From: an uncultured Enterobacter sp.
Lineage (GTDB): Bacteria > Pseudomonadota > Gammaproteobacteria > Enterobacterales > Enterobacteriaceae
DNA length: 18,672 nt
Reading direction: 5' to 3'
Assembly: GCA_946477805.1 (NCBI GenBank)
Contig: CAMKZP010000017.1
Span: 1-18,672, forward strand
The translations under genes and the position numbers were made by a program. The notes beneath the pieces are model-generated. The model made no database searches and was not told the DNA's origin. It was given only the letters and a program-made list of their open reading frames with translations. Positions 7,084-14,345 of this stretch are shown here, one piece after another (positions within the stretch are counted from its first letter, which is position 1; each line of letters opens with the position of its first letter).

Positions 7084-8337
7084 TTATGCGTATACCGGGA
7101 AGCGTGCGCAGATATCCAGAACTTTACCTTTAACGCGCTCGATAACCGCGTCGTCATTGATGTTGTCCAGAACGTCACACATCCAGCCCGCCAGCTCTTT
7201 CACTTCCGCTTCTTTGAAGCCGCGGCGCGTCACGGCCGGAGAACCGATGCGGATGCCGGAGGTCACGAACGGGCTCTTCGGATCGTTTGGCACGCTGTTT
7301 TTGTTCACGGTGATGTTGGCGCGGCCCAGGGCTGCGTCAGCTTCTTTACCGGTCAGGTTTTTATCTACCAGATCCAGCAGGAACAGGTGGTTTTCAGTGC
7401 CGCCAGAGACGACTTTATAGCCGCGGTTCAGGAACACTTCCACCATCGCTTTGGCGTTCTTAGCAACCTGCTGCTGGTAAACCTTGAACTCTGGCTCCAT
7501 CGCTTCTTTCAGCGCCACGGCTTTTGCCGCGATAACGTGCATCAGCGGGCCGCCCTGCGCGCTTGGGAACACGGCAGAGTTCAGTTTCTTGTACAGATCT
7601 TCGTCGCCGCCCTTCGCCAGGATCAGGCCACCGCGTGGGCCCGCCAGGGTTTTGTGGGTGGTGGTGGTTACAACGTGTGCGTGAGGAACCGGGTTCGGGT
7701 AAACGCCAGCGGCAATCAGCCCCGCAACGTGCGCCATGTCAACGAACAGGTAAGCACCGATGCTGTCGGCGATTTCACGCATTTTAGCCCAGTCAACCAC
7801 GCCGGAGTATGCGGAGAAGCCGCCGATGATCATCTTCGGCTTGTGCTCTTTGGCCTGCTTCGCCATGTCTTCGTAGTCAATTTTGCCGGACTCATCAATA
7901 CCGTAAGGGATGATGTTGTACAGTTTGCCGGAGAAGTTAACCGGGGAGCCGTGAGTCAGGTGGCCGCCCTGCGCCAGGTTCATACCCAGAACGGTATCGC
8001 CCGGCTGCAGCAGCGCGGTGTATACCGCAAAGTTAGCCTGTGAGCCGGAGTGCGGCTGGACGTTAGCGTAGTCTGCGCCAAACAGCTCTTTGGCACGGTC
8101 GATAGCCAGTTGCTCAACGATATCAACGTATTCGCAGCCGCCGTAGTAGCGCTTGCCCGGGTAACCTTCAGCGTATTTGTTGGTCAGCTGAGACCCCTGC
8201 GCCTGCATCACGCGCGGGCTGGTGTAGTTCTCGGAGGCGATCAGTTCGATGTGCTCTTCCTGACGTACTTTTTCCTGCTCCATAGCCTGCCACAGTTCGG
8301 CATCATAATCGGCAATGTTCATTTCACGCTTTAACAT
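7084..8337 (-). CDS. glyA: Serine hydroxymethyltransferase GlyA
   Basis: GlyA is a cytosolic PLP enzyme that converts serine and tetrahydrofolate to glycine and 5,10-methylene-THF, the main one-carbon source for purines, thymidylate and methionine. The product is 417 residues, the E. coli length, starting MLKREMNIADYD. TTTTHKTLAGPRGG holds the PLP-binding lysine at K229, and VDMAHVAGL near 199-207 holds the cofactor-pairing Asp. ATG at 8337 is preferred to the ATG two codons upstream because AGGAG lies too close to the upstream one and about 7 bases before this one. Residue 123 is Gln in NLAQGGHLTHG where I remember His in E. coli. The gene is divergent from hmp, with a PurR operator upstream. 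Confidence 0.97.
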   Translation of the reverse strand: MLKREMNIADYDAELWQAMEQEKVRQEEHIELIASENYTSPRVMQAQGSQLTNKYAEGYPGKRYYGGCEYVDIVEQLAIDRAKELFGADYANVQPHSGSQANFAVYTALLQPGDTVLGMNLAQGGHLTHGSPVNFSGKLYNIIPYGIDESGKIDYEDMAKQAKEHKPKMIIGGFSAYSGVVDWAKMREIADSIGAYLFVDMAHVAGLIAAGVYPNPVPHAHVVTTTTHKTLAGPRGGLILAKGGDEDLYKKLNSAVFPSAQGGPLMHVIAAKAVALKEAMEPEFKVYQQQVAKNAKAMVEVFLNRGYKVVSGGTENHLFLLDLVDKNLTGKEADAALGRANITVNKNSVPNDPKSPFVTSGIRIGSPAVTRRGFKEAEVKELAGWMCDVLDNINDDAVIERVKGKVLDICARFPVYA

Positions 8338-8407
8338 CCGCATCTCCTGACTCAGCTAACAAGTAAATTTTGGCCTGAAAAGGCAGTCCTGATGGACGAG
8401 GGGCAAC

Positions 8408-8413
8408 AGTATA
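8408..8413 (-). promoter_or_regulatory. glyA promoter -10 element
   Basis: TATACT on the minus strand, about 70 bases before the glyA start, resembles the known E. coli glyA promoter (GTTATACTG). The -35 is weak (TGTTAT at a 16-base spacing), as expected for a promoter helped by the activator MetR. Confidence 0.5.
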
Positions 8414-8454
8414 ACTGAATAGTTCTGCGATAACAGGTCTTGACAAACGATTTT

Positions 8455-8470
8455 ACGCAAACGTTTTCCT
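8455..8470. promoter_or_regulatory. PurR operator of glyA
   Basis: ACGCAAACGTTTTCCT is a full match to the PurR consensus ACGCAAACGTTTTCNT. E. coli glyA is repressed by PurR with hypoxanthine or guanine bound. The site lies about 45-60 bases upstream of the predicted glyA -10, so it may act by blocking activator or polymerase contact rather than by covering the -10. Confidence 0.9.
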
Positions 8471-8539
8471 ATGCGCCACGCAAGGGTTTGAGCAATAAAG
8501 CCCCGCCCCTTTTCAGCGGATTTCTTTTCAGGTTTGTGA

Positions 8540-8552
8540 TGCATATTTTTCA
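8540..8552. promoter_or_regulatory. candidate MetR site, glyA-hmp region
   Basis: TGCATATTTTTCA differs by one base from the MetR consensus TGAA-N5-TTCA. In E. coli MetR with homocysteine activates glyA and also controls hmp from this same intergenic region. One mismatch in a short motif is modest support. Confidence 0.35.
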
Positions 8553-8591
8553 CGATGCAAAGAACCATTTACATTGCAGGGGTATTTTTAT

Positions 8592-8614
8592 AAGATGCAT
8601 TTAAAATACATCAT
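8592..8614. promoter_or_regulatory. NsrR operator at the hmp promoter
   Basis: AAGATGCATTT and AAATACATCAT form the 11-1-11 inverted repeat typical of the NO-sensing repressor NsrR, almost the same as the E. coli hmp site. It overlaps a -10-like TATAAG at 8589-8594, so a bound repressor would block polymerase. NO damages the NsrR Fe-S cluster and would release hmp. Confidence 0.8.
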
Positions 8615-8640
8615 TAAAGTAACATCTGAAGGAAGCTGCT

Positions 8641-9831
8641 ATGTTAGACGCTCAAACCATCGCTACCGTTAAATCGACTATTCCCCTGCTTGTAGAAACC
8701 GGCCCTAAGCTGACCGCCCATTTTTACGACCGCATGTTCACGCATAATCCGGAGCTCAAAGAGATTTTCAACATGAGCAACCAGCGTAACGGCGATCAGC
8801 GCGAAGCCCTGTTTAACGCCATCGCGGCCTACGCCAGCAATCTCGAAAACCTGGCGGCTCTGCTGCCCGCAGTTGAGAAAATCGCGCAGAAACACACCAG
8901 CTTCCAGATCCAGCCCGAGCAGTACAACATCGTGGGCAGCCACCTGCTGGCAACGCTGGACGAAATGTTCAGCCCGGGCCAGGAGGTGCTGGACGCCTGG
9001 GGCAAAGCCTACGGCGTGCTGGCGAACGTGTTCATTAACCGTGAAGCGCAAATCTACGGCGAAAACGCCAGCAAGAGCGGCGGCTGGAAAGGCACCCGCC
9101 CCTTCCGCATCGTTGAGAAAACCCCGCGCAGCGCGCTGATCGCCAGTTTTGAGTTCGAGCCGGTTGACGGCCAGCCGGTGGCCGATTACCAGCCGGGCCA
9201 GTATCTGGGCGTGTGGCTGAAGCCCGAAGGTTTCCCGCATCAGGAGATCCGCCAGTACTCTTTGACCCGCAAACCGAACGGCAAGGGCTACCGCATTGCG
9301 GTGAAACGCGAGGACGGCGGTCAGGTTTCAACCTGGCTGCACAGCGCGGCGAACGTCGGCGACGTGGTTCACCTTGCGGCGCCAGCGGGCGATTTCTTCA
9401 TGGCCGTTGAAGCTAATACGCCGGTAACGCTGATCTCCGCTGGCGTGGGGCAAACGCCGATGCTGGCAATGCTGGATACGCTGGCAAAATCCAGCCACGG
9501 CGCGCAGGTAAACTGGTTCCACGCAGCTGAAAACGGCGACGTCCACGCCTTTGCGGATGAAGTGAAAACGCTCGGGGCGTCCCTGCCGCGCTTTACCGCG
9601 CACACCTGGTATCGCCTGCCGACGGACGCTGACCGCCAGGCCGCACGCTTCGACAGCGAAGGGCTGATGAATTTAGGCCAGATGGAAGGTGCGTTCAGCG
9701 CGCCGGAGATGCAGTTCTACGTTTGCGGGCCGGTGGCGTTTATGCAGTATGCCGCGAAGCAGCTGGTGGAGCTGGGCGTGAATAAAGACAACATTCATTA
9801 TGAATGTTTCGGGCCGCACAAGGTGCTGTAA
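8641..9831 (+). CDS. hmp: Flavohemoglobin Hmp, nitric oxide dioxygenase
   Basis: Hmp oxidises NO to nitrate with O2 and NAD(P)H in the cytosol. All 396 residues are present. The globin domain (about 1-138) has proximal heme His H85, distal Y29 and Q53, and the Y95/E135 pair that tunes the heme. The reductase domain has the FAD motif RQYSLT at 204-209, the nicotinamide-binding GVGQTP, and CGPVAFM near the C-terminus. GAAGGAAG sits 7-10 bases before the ATG. The gene is divergent from glyA, controlled by the NsrR box, and ends at its own terminator. No unusual changes. Confidence 0.98.
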   Translation: MLDAQTIATVKSTIPLLVETGPKLTAHFYDRMFTHNPELKEIFNMSNQRNGDQREALFNAIAAYASNLENLAALLPAVEKIAQKHTSFQIQPEQYNIVGSHLLATLDEMFSPGQEVLDAWGKAYGVLANVFINREAQIYGENASKSGGWKGTRPFRIVEKTPRSALIASFEFEPVDGQPVADYQPGQYLGVWLKPEGFPHQEIRQYSLTRKPNGKGYRIAVKREDGGQVSTWLHSAANVGDVVHLAAPAGDFFMAVEANTPVTLISAGVGQTPMLAMLDTLAKSSHGAQVNWFHAAENGDVHAFADEVKTLGASLPRFTAHTWYRLPTDADRQAARFDSEGLMNLGQMEGAFSAPEMQFYVCGPVAFMQYAAKQLVELGVNKDNIHYECFGPHKVL

Positions 9832-9834
9832 CGC

Positions 9835-9865
9835 AAAAAGCTCCTCGTTCGAGGGGCTTTTTTTT
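9835..9865 (+). terminator. Rho-independent terminator after hmp (possibly also glnB)
   Basis: AAAAAGCTCCTCG pairs with CGAGGGGCTTTTT around a 2-base centre with one T-G wobble, followed by a run of eight T. It starts 4 bases after the hmp stop. On the minus strand it also gives a stem plus five T, so it may stop glnB read-through. Confidence 0.85.
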
Positions 9866-9866
9866 C

Positions 9867-9898
9867 GCCGGGTGGTGGCTGCGCCTTACCCGGCCTAC
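9867..9898. repeat. REP-type extragenic palindrome between hmp and glnB
   Basis: The element begins GCCGGGTGG, has CTGCGCC in the middle and ends TTACCCGGCCTAC, the form of enterobacterial REP sequences (GCCGGAT...ATCCGGCCTAC in E. coli). It sits between convergent genes, the usual place, and may protect mRNA 3' ends or bind gyrase or IHF. Confidence 0.65.
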
Positions 9899-9914
9899 TA
9901 CACCGTTGGTAATG

Positions 9915-10253
9915 TTAAATTGCCGCGTCGTCTTCTTCACCGGTACGGATACGGATCACGCGCGCGACGTCAAAGACGAAGATTTTGCCGTCGCCGATTT
10001 TGCCCGTCTGCGCCGTGCGGATAATGGTATCGACACAGGTATCCACGATATCGTCGCTGACCACGATTTCAATTTTCACTTTCGGCAGAAAGTCGACCAT
10101 GTACTCTGCGCCACGGTACAGCTCGGTGTGGCCCTTCTGACGACCAAAACCTTTCACTTCCGTCACCGTCATCCCTGTAATGCCGACTTCGGCCAGCGCT
10201 TCACGCACGTCATCCAGTTTGAAAGGTTTAATAATCGCATCAATCTTTTTCAT
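9915..10253 (-). CDS. glnB: Nitrogen regulatory protein P-II GlnB
   Basis: GlnB is a trimeric cytosolic signal protein that reports 2-oxoglutarate, ATP and glutamine to the kinase NtrB and to the adenylyltransferase GlnE. The product is 112 residues, the standard length. The T-loop carries the uridylylation site Tyr51 in ELYRGAEYMVDF, and GKIGDGK at 84-90 is part of the ATP site. MKKIDAIIKPFKLDDVREAL is the canonical N-terminus. AAGGA precedes the ATG. The gene is last in the glrK-qseG-glrR-glnB group, 65 bases after glrR with no terminator between, so read-through from glrR is likely. Confidence 0.98.
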   Translation of the reverse strand: MKKIDAIIKPFKLDDVREALAEVGITGMTVTEVKGFGRQKGHTELYRGAEYMVDFLPKVKIEIVVSDDIVDTCVDTIIRTAQTGKIGDGKIFVFDVARVIRIRTGEEDDAAI

Positions 10254-10286
10254 GGTGGGTCCTTAAACTCTTGCCTGTAAGCTGCC

Positions 10287-10302
10287 TCGTAATCGATTGC
10301 TC
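10287..10302. promoter_or_regulatory. candidate PurR-like operator upstream of glnB
   Basis: On the minus strand GAGCAATCGATTACGA matches 9 of the 15 defined positions of the PurR consensus, including the core spacing around the central CG. E. coli glnB is known to be repressed by PurR, which raises the prior, but the match is weak and the site is a guess. Confidence 0.3.
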
Positions 10303-10318
10303 ACAGTACCATACGGCA

Positions 10319-11642
<1,324 letters not shown>

Positions 11643-11656
<14 letters not shown>

Positions 11657-12359
11657 GCTTCACATCCTCTTGTTTTTGCGTATCGCCGTCCGGGGCGGCG
11701 GATGAACTCCCCGGCTGATATTTACGCGACGAGAGCTGTCTTTCAATATCGGTCAGGTTTTCAAGCTTGCGGGTAGTGGTATCAAGCTGGGCGCGCAGAG
11801 ACTCCTGCTGCTGGCGCAGCGTATCCAGCTCGGCGTCCGTTGACTGCTGCAGCTTACCGTAGCGGGAGCGCTCCTCAGACAGCTGCAGCTGCAGCGTCTG
11901 TCCGTCCCGCCAGAGTTGATAAACCGGGCGCACCTGCGAGGGAATATTCATCACGAAGGTATCGAGACGGGTAATATTCGCGCGACGCTCAACGGGGGTG
12001 ATTTTGGCATCCGCCAGCACGATCCCGCGCTTGAACGCGTCCTGCCAGGTATTGTCCGCCAGAATCGCCGCCTGCGCCCGGGCGTCCACCGGCGCCAGAC
12101 GCTGGGCGCAGTCGATGCCGCGCAGCCAGAACAGCGGGTTGGATTCGACATCATGACCCGATAAATTCCAGATGTCGTCGCAGCGGGTGGAAAGGAAATC
12201 GGCCAGCTGGTTTTGCGGCCATTTATCTTCTTGCTTGTTGGCGATCGCGCTCTGCGGAGGATGGGAAACACATCCCGCCAGAAATAGACCGGGCAGGCTC
12301 AGGCGTAACGTTTTGCTGGAAAACACCGCGCGTATGGCGCGGAAAAAGACGTGTGACAT
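11643..12359 (-). CDS. qseG: Lipoprotein QseG (YfhG), accessory to GlrK
   Basis: The 238-residue lipoprotein has lipobox LAGC and lipidated Cys at residue 30, with +2 Val favouring the outer membrane. A coiled coil at about 155-210 is rich in Gln, Leu and Glu and ends TRKLENLTDIERQLSSRK, well conserved with E. coli QseG. QseG interacts with the sensor kinase GlrK (QseE) and is needed for full glmY activation. I placed the start at 12359 (MSHVFF), preceded by GGTGAG and giving the E. coli length; an ATG at 12380 overlaps the glrK stop (ATGA) and would add 7 residues. Either way the genes overlap or nearly so. The mature N-terminal part is less conserved than the rest. Confidence 0.92.
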
Positions 12360-12376
12360 ACTCACCAGACATAGAT

Positions 12377-13813
12377 TCATTTCATTGATTTTTCCGGCTC
12401 AAGAGGCAGTTCGATACGAAAACAGACGTCGGAACCTTCGTCCGTGACGATGTTGAGTTCACCGTGCATGCGTCGTATGCAGTCGCGGGCAATGCTCAGC
12501 CCCAGACCACTTCCTTTTACCGCACCTTTTCGCTGATGACTTCCCTGGAAAAAGGGCTCGAAAATCATCGTTTTTTCATCATCCGGGATCGCGGTGCCGG
12601 TATTGGCCACCTCGATAAACACCCGCGAGCCCTGTAAATAGCTTCGAATATAAATGTTACCGGATTCAGTACCATAGTGCACCGCATTGGAATAAAGATT
12701 ATCCAGCACGCTCATCAACAGCATCGGCTCCGCCAGGCAGGCGGGCTCGTTAAGATCCACCTGGGTATGCATCATTTTAGCTCGTGCTGGCAGGCTGTGG
12801 GCGGAGATAACCATATCCACGAGGGGCTCAATCTCCACGCTTTCCAGCACCACCGCGCCGTCCGCCAGCTTGCGGTTGTAGTCCAGCAGCTGCTCAATCA
12901 GCTTTTGCAGATTGCGGCTGCTGGCATCGAGAATCTCAACGATCTCTTTCTGCTCCGGGCTCAGCGGCCCTGCCACCTCGTCGGCCAGCAGCTCCGTGCC
13001 TTCGCGCATGCTGGCGAGCGGGGTTTTGAGTTCGTGGGAAATATGGCGCAAGAACTGGTGGCGCTGCGTTTCCAGCCACGCCAGACGCTCTGAAAGCCAG
13101 ATGATCCGCTGGCCTACCGAACGCAGCTCGCGCGGGCCTTTAAACACCACCGTATCGCCAAGGGACTTCCCCTCCCCCAGGCGGTTAATCATACGCTGGA
13201 TCCCTTTCACCGGGCCGATAATCATCCGGGTAAACAGCAGCACCAGCCCGAGGCTGACCAGGAACAGCACCAGCGCCTGCCAGCCAAAGAACTGGCCGCG
13301 CTCGGCAATCTCCTGCTGAAGCTGCTGCCCGCGAGAGAAAATCACCGTGCGGGTGGACTGCACCATTTCGGTATTGGCATTCGCAAAGGCTTCAAGGCGC
13401 GCAGCGGCGGCGGCGTCCGGGCCACTATTTTTACACTGCAGCTGCGCCAGATCGTTTAAATCCTGACGTAGCGCCTGGTAGAGTTTGTCATCCGGCAGAA
13501 CGCCCGCATGCGCATCCAGCATTTCGCTGTAGCGCTTGCGCTGGTTTTGATAGACCTTCTCCAGAGTGCGGTCGTCCAGCACGCAGTACTGGCGATAGCT
13601 GCGCTCCATCTCCAGCGCGGCGTTGGTCATCGCTTCGCTGCGCCTGGCGTCAATCAGCGTGGTGCGGTTCGTTAAGGCCGCCTGGGCGCTCAGGGCGTTC
13701 AGGCTTTGCCATGCTTGCCATGCCAGAACCAGCAGGGGCAGCAGGATCAGCAGAAACGCCATCATGACGAGCTGACGCAGGGAGCGGGGGAAAGCGGGCC
13801 AGCGTTTCAACAC
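12377..13813 (-). CDS. glrK: Sensor histidine kinase GlrK (QseE)
   Basis: This is a 478-residue inner-membrane histidine kinase. TM1 lies at about 14-36, followed by a periplasmic sensor domain of about 140 residues, TM2 at about 177-198, HAMP at about 199-250, phosphoacceptor H260 in ISHELKTPL, then the ATPase N-box DNLYSNAVHYG and G-box GSGLGLSIA. It phosphorylates GlrR. There is no in-frame ATG at the start: GTG at 13813, five bases after GAGAG, or TTG at 13810, are the candidates (MLKRW or MKRW). An out-of-frame ATG at 13815 overlaps. First gene of the operon, lying just after the glmY terminator. Confidence 0.96.
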   Translation of the reverse strand: MLKRWPAFPRSLRQLVMMAFLLILLPLLVLAWQAWQSLNALSAQAALTNRTTLIDARRSEAMTNAALEMERSYRQYCVLDDRTLEKVYQNQRKRYSEMLDAHAGVLPDDKLYQALRQDLNDLAQLQCKNSGPDAAAAARLEAFANANTEMVQSTRTVIFSRGQQLQQEIAERGQFFGWQALVLFLVSLGLVLLFTRMIIGPVKGIQRMINRLGEGKSLGDTVVFKGPRELRSVGQRIIWLSERLAWLETQRHQFLRHISHELKTPLASMREGTELLADEVAGPLSPEQKEIVEILDASSRNLQKLIEQLLDYNRKLADGAVVLESVEIEPLVDMVISAHSLPARAKMMHTQVDLNEPACLAEPMLLMSVLDNLYSNAVHYGTESGNIYIRSYLQGSRVFIEVANTGTAIPDDEKTMIFEPFFQGSHQRKGAVKGSGLGLSIARDCIRRMHGELNIVTDEGSDVCFRIELPLEPEKSMK

Positions 13814-13867
13814 ATTACTCTCTTAATGTGGGTTTGATGAGAGCGTAACTGAGTCTGCCCTTCGGAT

Positions 13868-13901
13868 ACAACAAAGCCGGGTAAAAACCCGGCTTTGTTG
13901 T
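13868..13901 (-). terminator. Terminator hairpin of glmY
   Basis: A perfect 14-bp stem, ACAACAAAGCCGGG with CCCGGCTTTGTTGT, encloses a 6-base loop. There is no long U-run after it on the minus strand, so the stem end itself is the U-rich part. It separates glmY from glrK. Confidence 0.85.
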
Positions 13902-14053
13902 GAAATGAGGCGGTGCCTTACTCGACGTTTCGCCCTGGCCTGATAAAGCATTGCTATGATCAGTAGTTGGACGGCAGGCACCTGTTTGTGCGTCATTCGA
14001 AGTTTATGTAGCGCGTCCCGAAGGGGCTGACATAAGAGGGTGAATGAGCCACT
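13868..14053 (-). ncRNA. glmY: Small regulatory RNA GlmY
   Basis: On the minus strand the RNA starts AGTGGCTCATTCACC, continues TTATGTCAGCCCCTTCGGGA and later ATGCTTTATCAGGCCAGG, all typical of GlmY, and ends in the terminator hairpin at 13868-13901. The length, about 186 nt, fits the primary E. coli transcript (about 184 nt). It lies between glrK and purL exactly as in E. coli. GlmY binds the adaptor RapZ and so spares the related sRNA GlmZ from RNase E, which raises GlmS (glucosamine-6-phosphate synthase) synthesis. The 5' end was set from the promoter elements and the exact ends were not measured. Confidence 0.93.
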
Positions 14054-14060
14054 GCTAATT

Positions 14061-14088
14061 ATTATGCAACGTCCGTGCCAGAATTCAA
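14061..14088 (-). promoter_or_regulatory. Overlapping sigma-54 and sigma-70 promoters of glmY
   Basis: TGGCAC-GGACG-TTGCAT (14080 down to 14064, minus strand) matches the sigma-54 -24/-12 consensus TGGCAC-N5-TTGCW fully, placing the start of transcription near 14053. Interlocked with it are TTGAAT (14088-14083) and CATAAT (14066-14061), a sigma-70-like pair 16 bases apart giving the same start. Two promoters with one start site is the arrangement described for E. coli glmY. Confidence 0.85.
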
Positions 14089-14169
14089 AACAATATATTA
14101 TCTTTATGATAAATAACAATTTTATAATCGAAACGCATTAATTGTCTGATGAATGGTTTTCTGGCTAAG

Positions 14170-14187
14170 TGTCGCAAATTAGCAACA
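14170..14187. promoter_or_regulatory. GlrR-type activator site 1 (one mismatch)
   Basis: TGTCGCAAATTAGCAACA fits the GlrR consensus TGTC-N10-GACA except A for G at the fifteenth base. It lies about 125 bases upstream of the glmY start and is the site nearest the promoter. Confidence 0.65.
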
Positions 14188-14217
14188 CCTTAAGAGGAAG
14201 CCAATCACCCTCTTAAA

Positions 14218-14230
14218 AATCAATGGTTTA
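14218..14230. promoter_or_regulatory. candidate IHF site
   Basis: AATCAATGGTTTA is a full match to the IHF core WATCAA-N4-TTR. IHF bends DNA so that a distant GlrR oligomer can touch sigma-54 polymerase. Its place between activator sites rather than between activator and promoter is less usual, and the motif is short. Confidence 0.4.
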
Positions 14231-14256
14231 TATGTCTCCATTTGGAGACATATAAA
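14227..14256. repeat. Near-perfect 30-bp palindrome containing GlrR site 2
   Basis: Arms TTTATATGTCTCCA (14227-14240) and TGGAGACATATAAA (14243-14256) are exact inverted repeats around TT. The symmetry goes well beyond the 18 bases of the GlrR consensus. Confidence 0.85.
14233..14250. promoter_or_regulatory. GlrR-type activator site 2
   Basis: TGTCTCCATTTGGAGACA is an exact TGTC-N10-GACA match, about 190 bases upstream of the glmY start. Confidence 0.78.
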
Positions 14257-14265
14257 TGAGGGCTT

Positions 14266-14283
14266 TGTCGCGGTTTTGCGACA
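14266..14283. promoter_or_regulatory. GlrR-type activator site 3
   Basis: TGTCGCGGTTTTGCGACA is an exact TGTC-N10-GACA match with symmetry extended to TGTCGC-N6-GCGACA. It is the most distal of three sites, about 220 bases upstream of the glmY start and right next to the purL terminator. Confidence 0.78.
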
Positions 14284-14288
14284 CGTAT

Positions 14289-14321
14289 AAAAAAGCCCGG
14301 TGGCGCATGCGCCTACCGGGC
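14289..14321 (-). terminator. Rho-independent terminator after purL
   Basis: On the minus strand GCCCGGTAGGCGC and GCGCCACCGGGC form a strong stem with one mismatch around AT, followed by six T. It starts 24 bases after the purL stop. The stem resembles REP-type sequences of enterobacteria, so a REP unit may have been taken up as terminator. Confidence 0.85.
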
Positions 14322-14345
14322 CTGGAAGGGCCAGGGGGTTATAAC

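Noticed and set aside
13823..14119. 98-codon open frame on the minus strand over glmY
   Set aside because: It covers the sRNA, its terminator and both promoters; the transcript start lies inside the frame, after its start codon. The conserved element here is the RNA.
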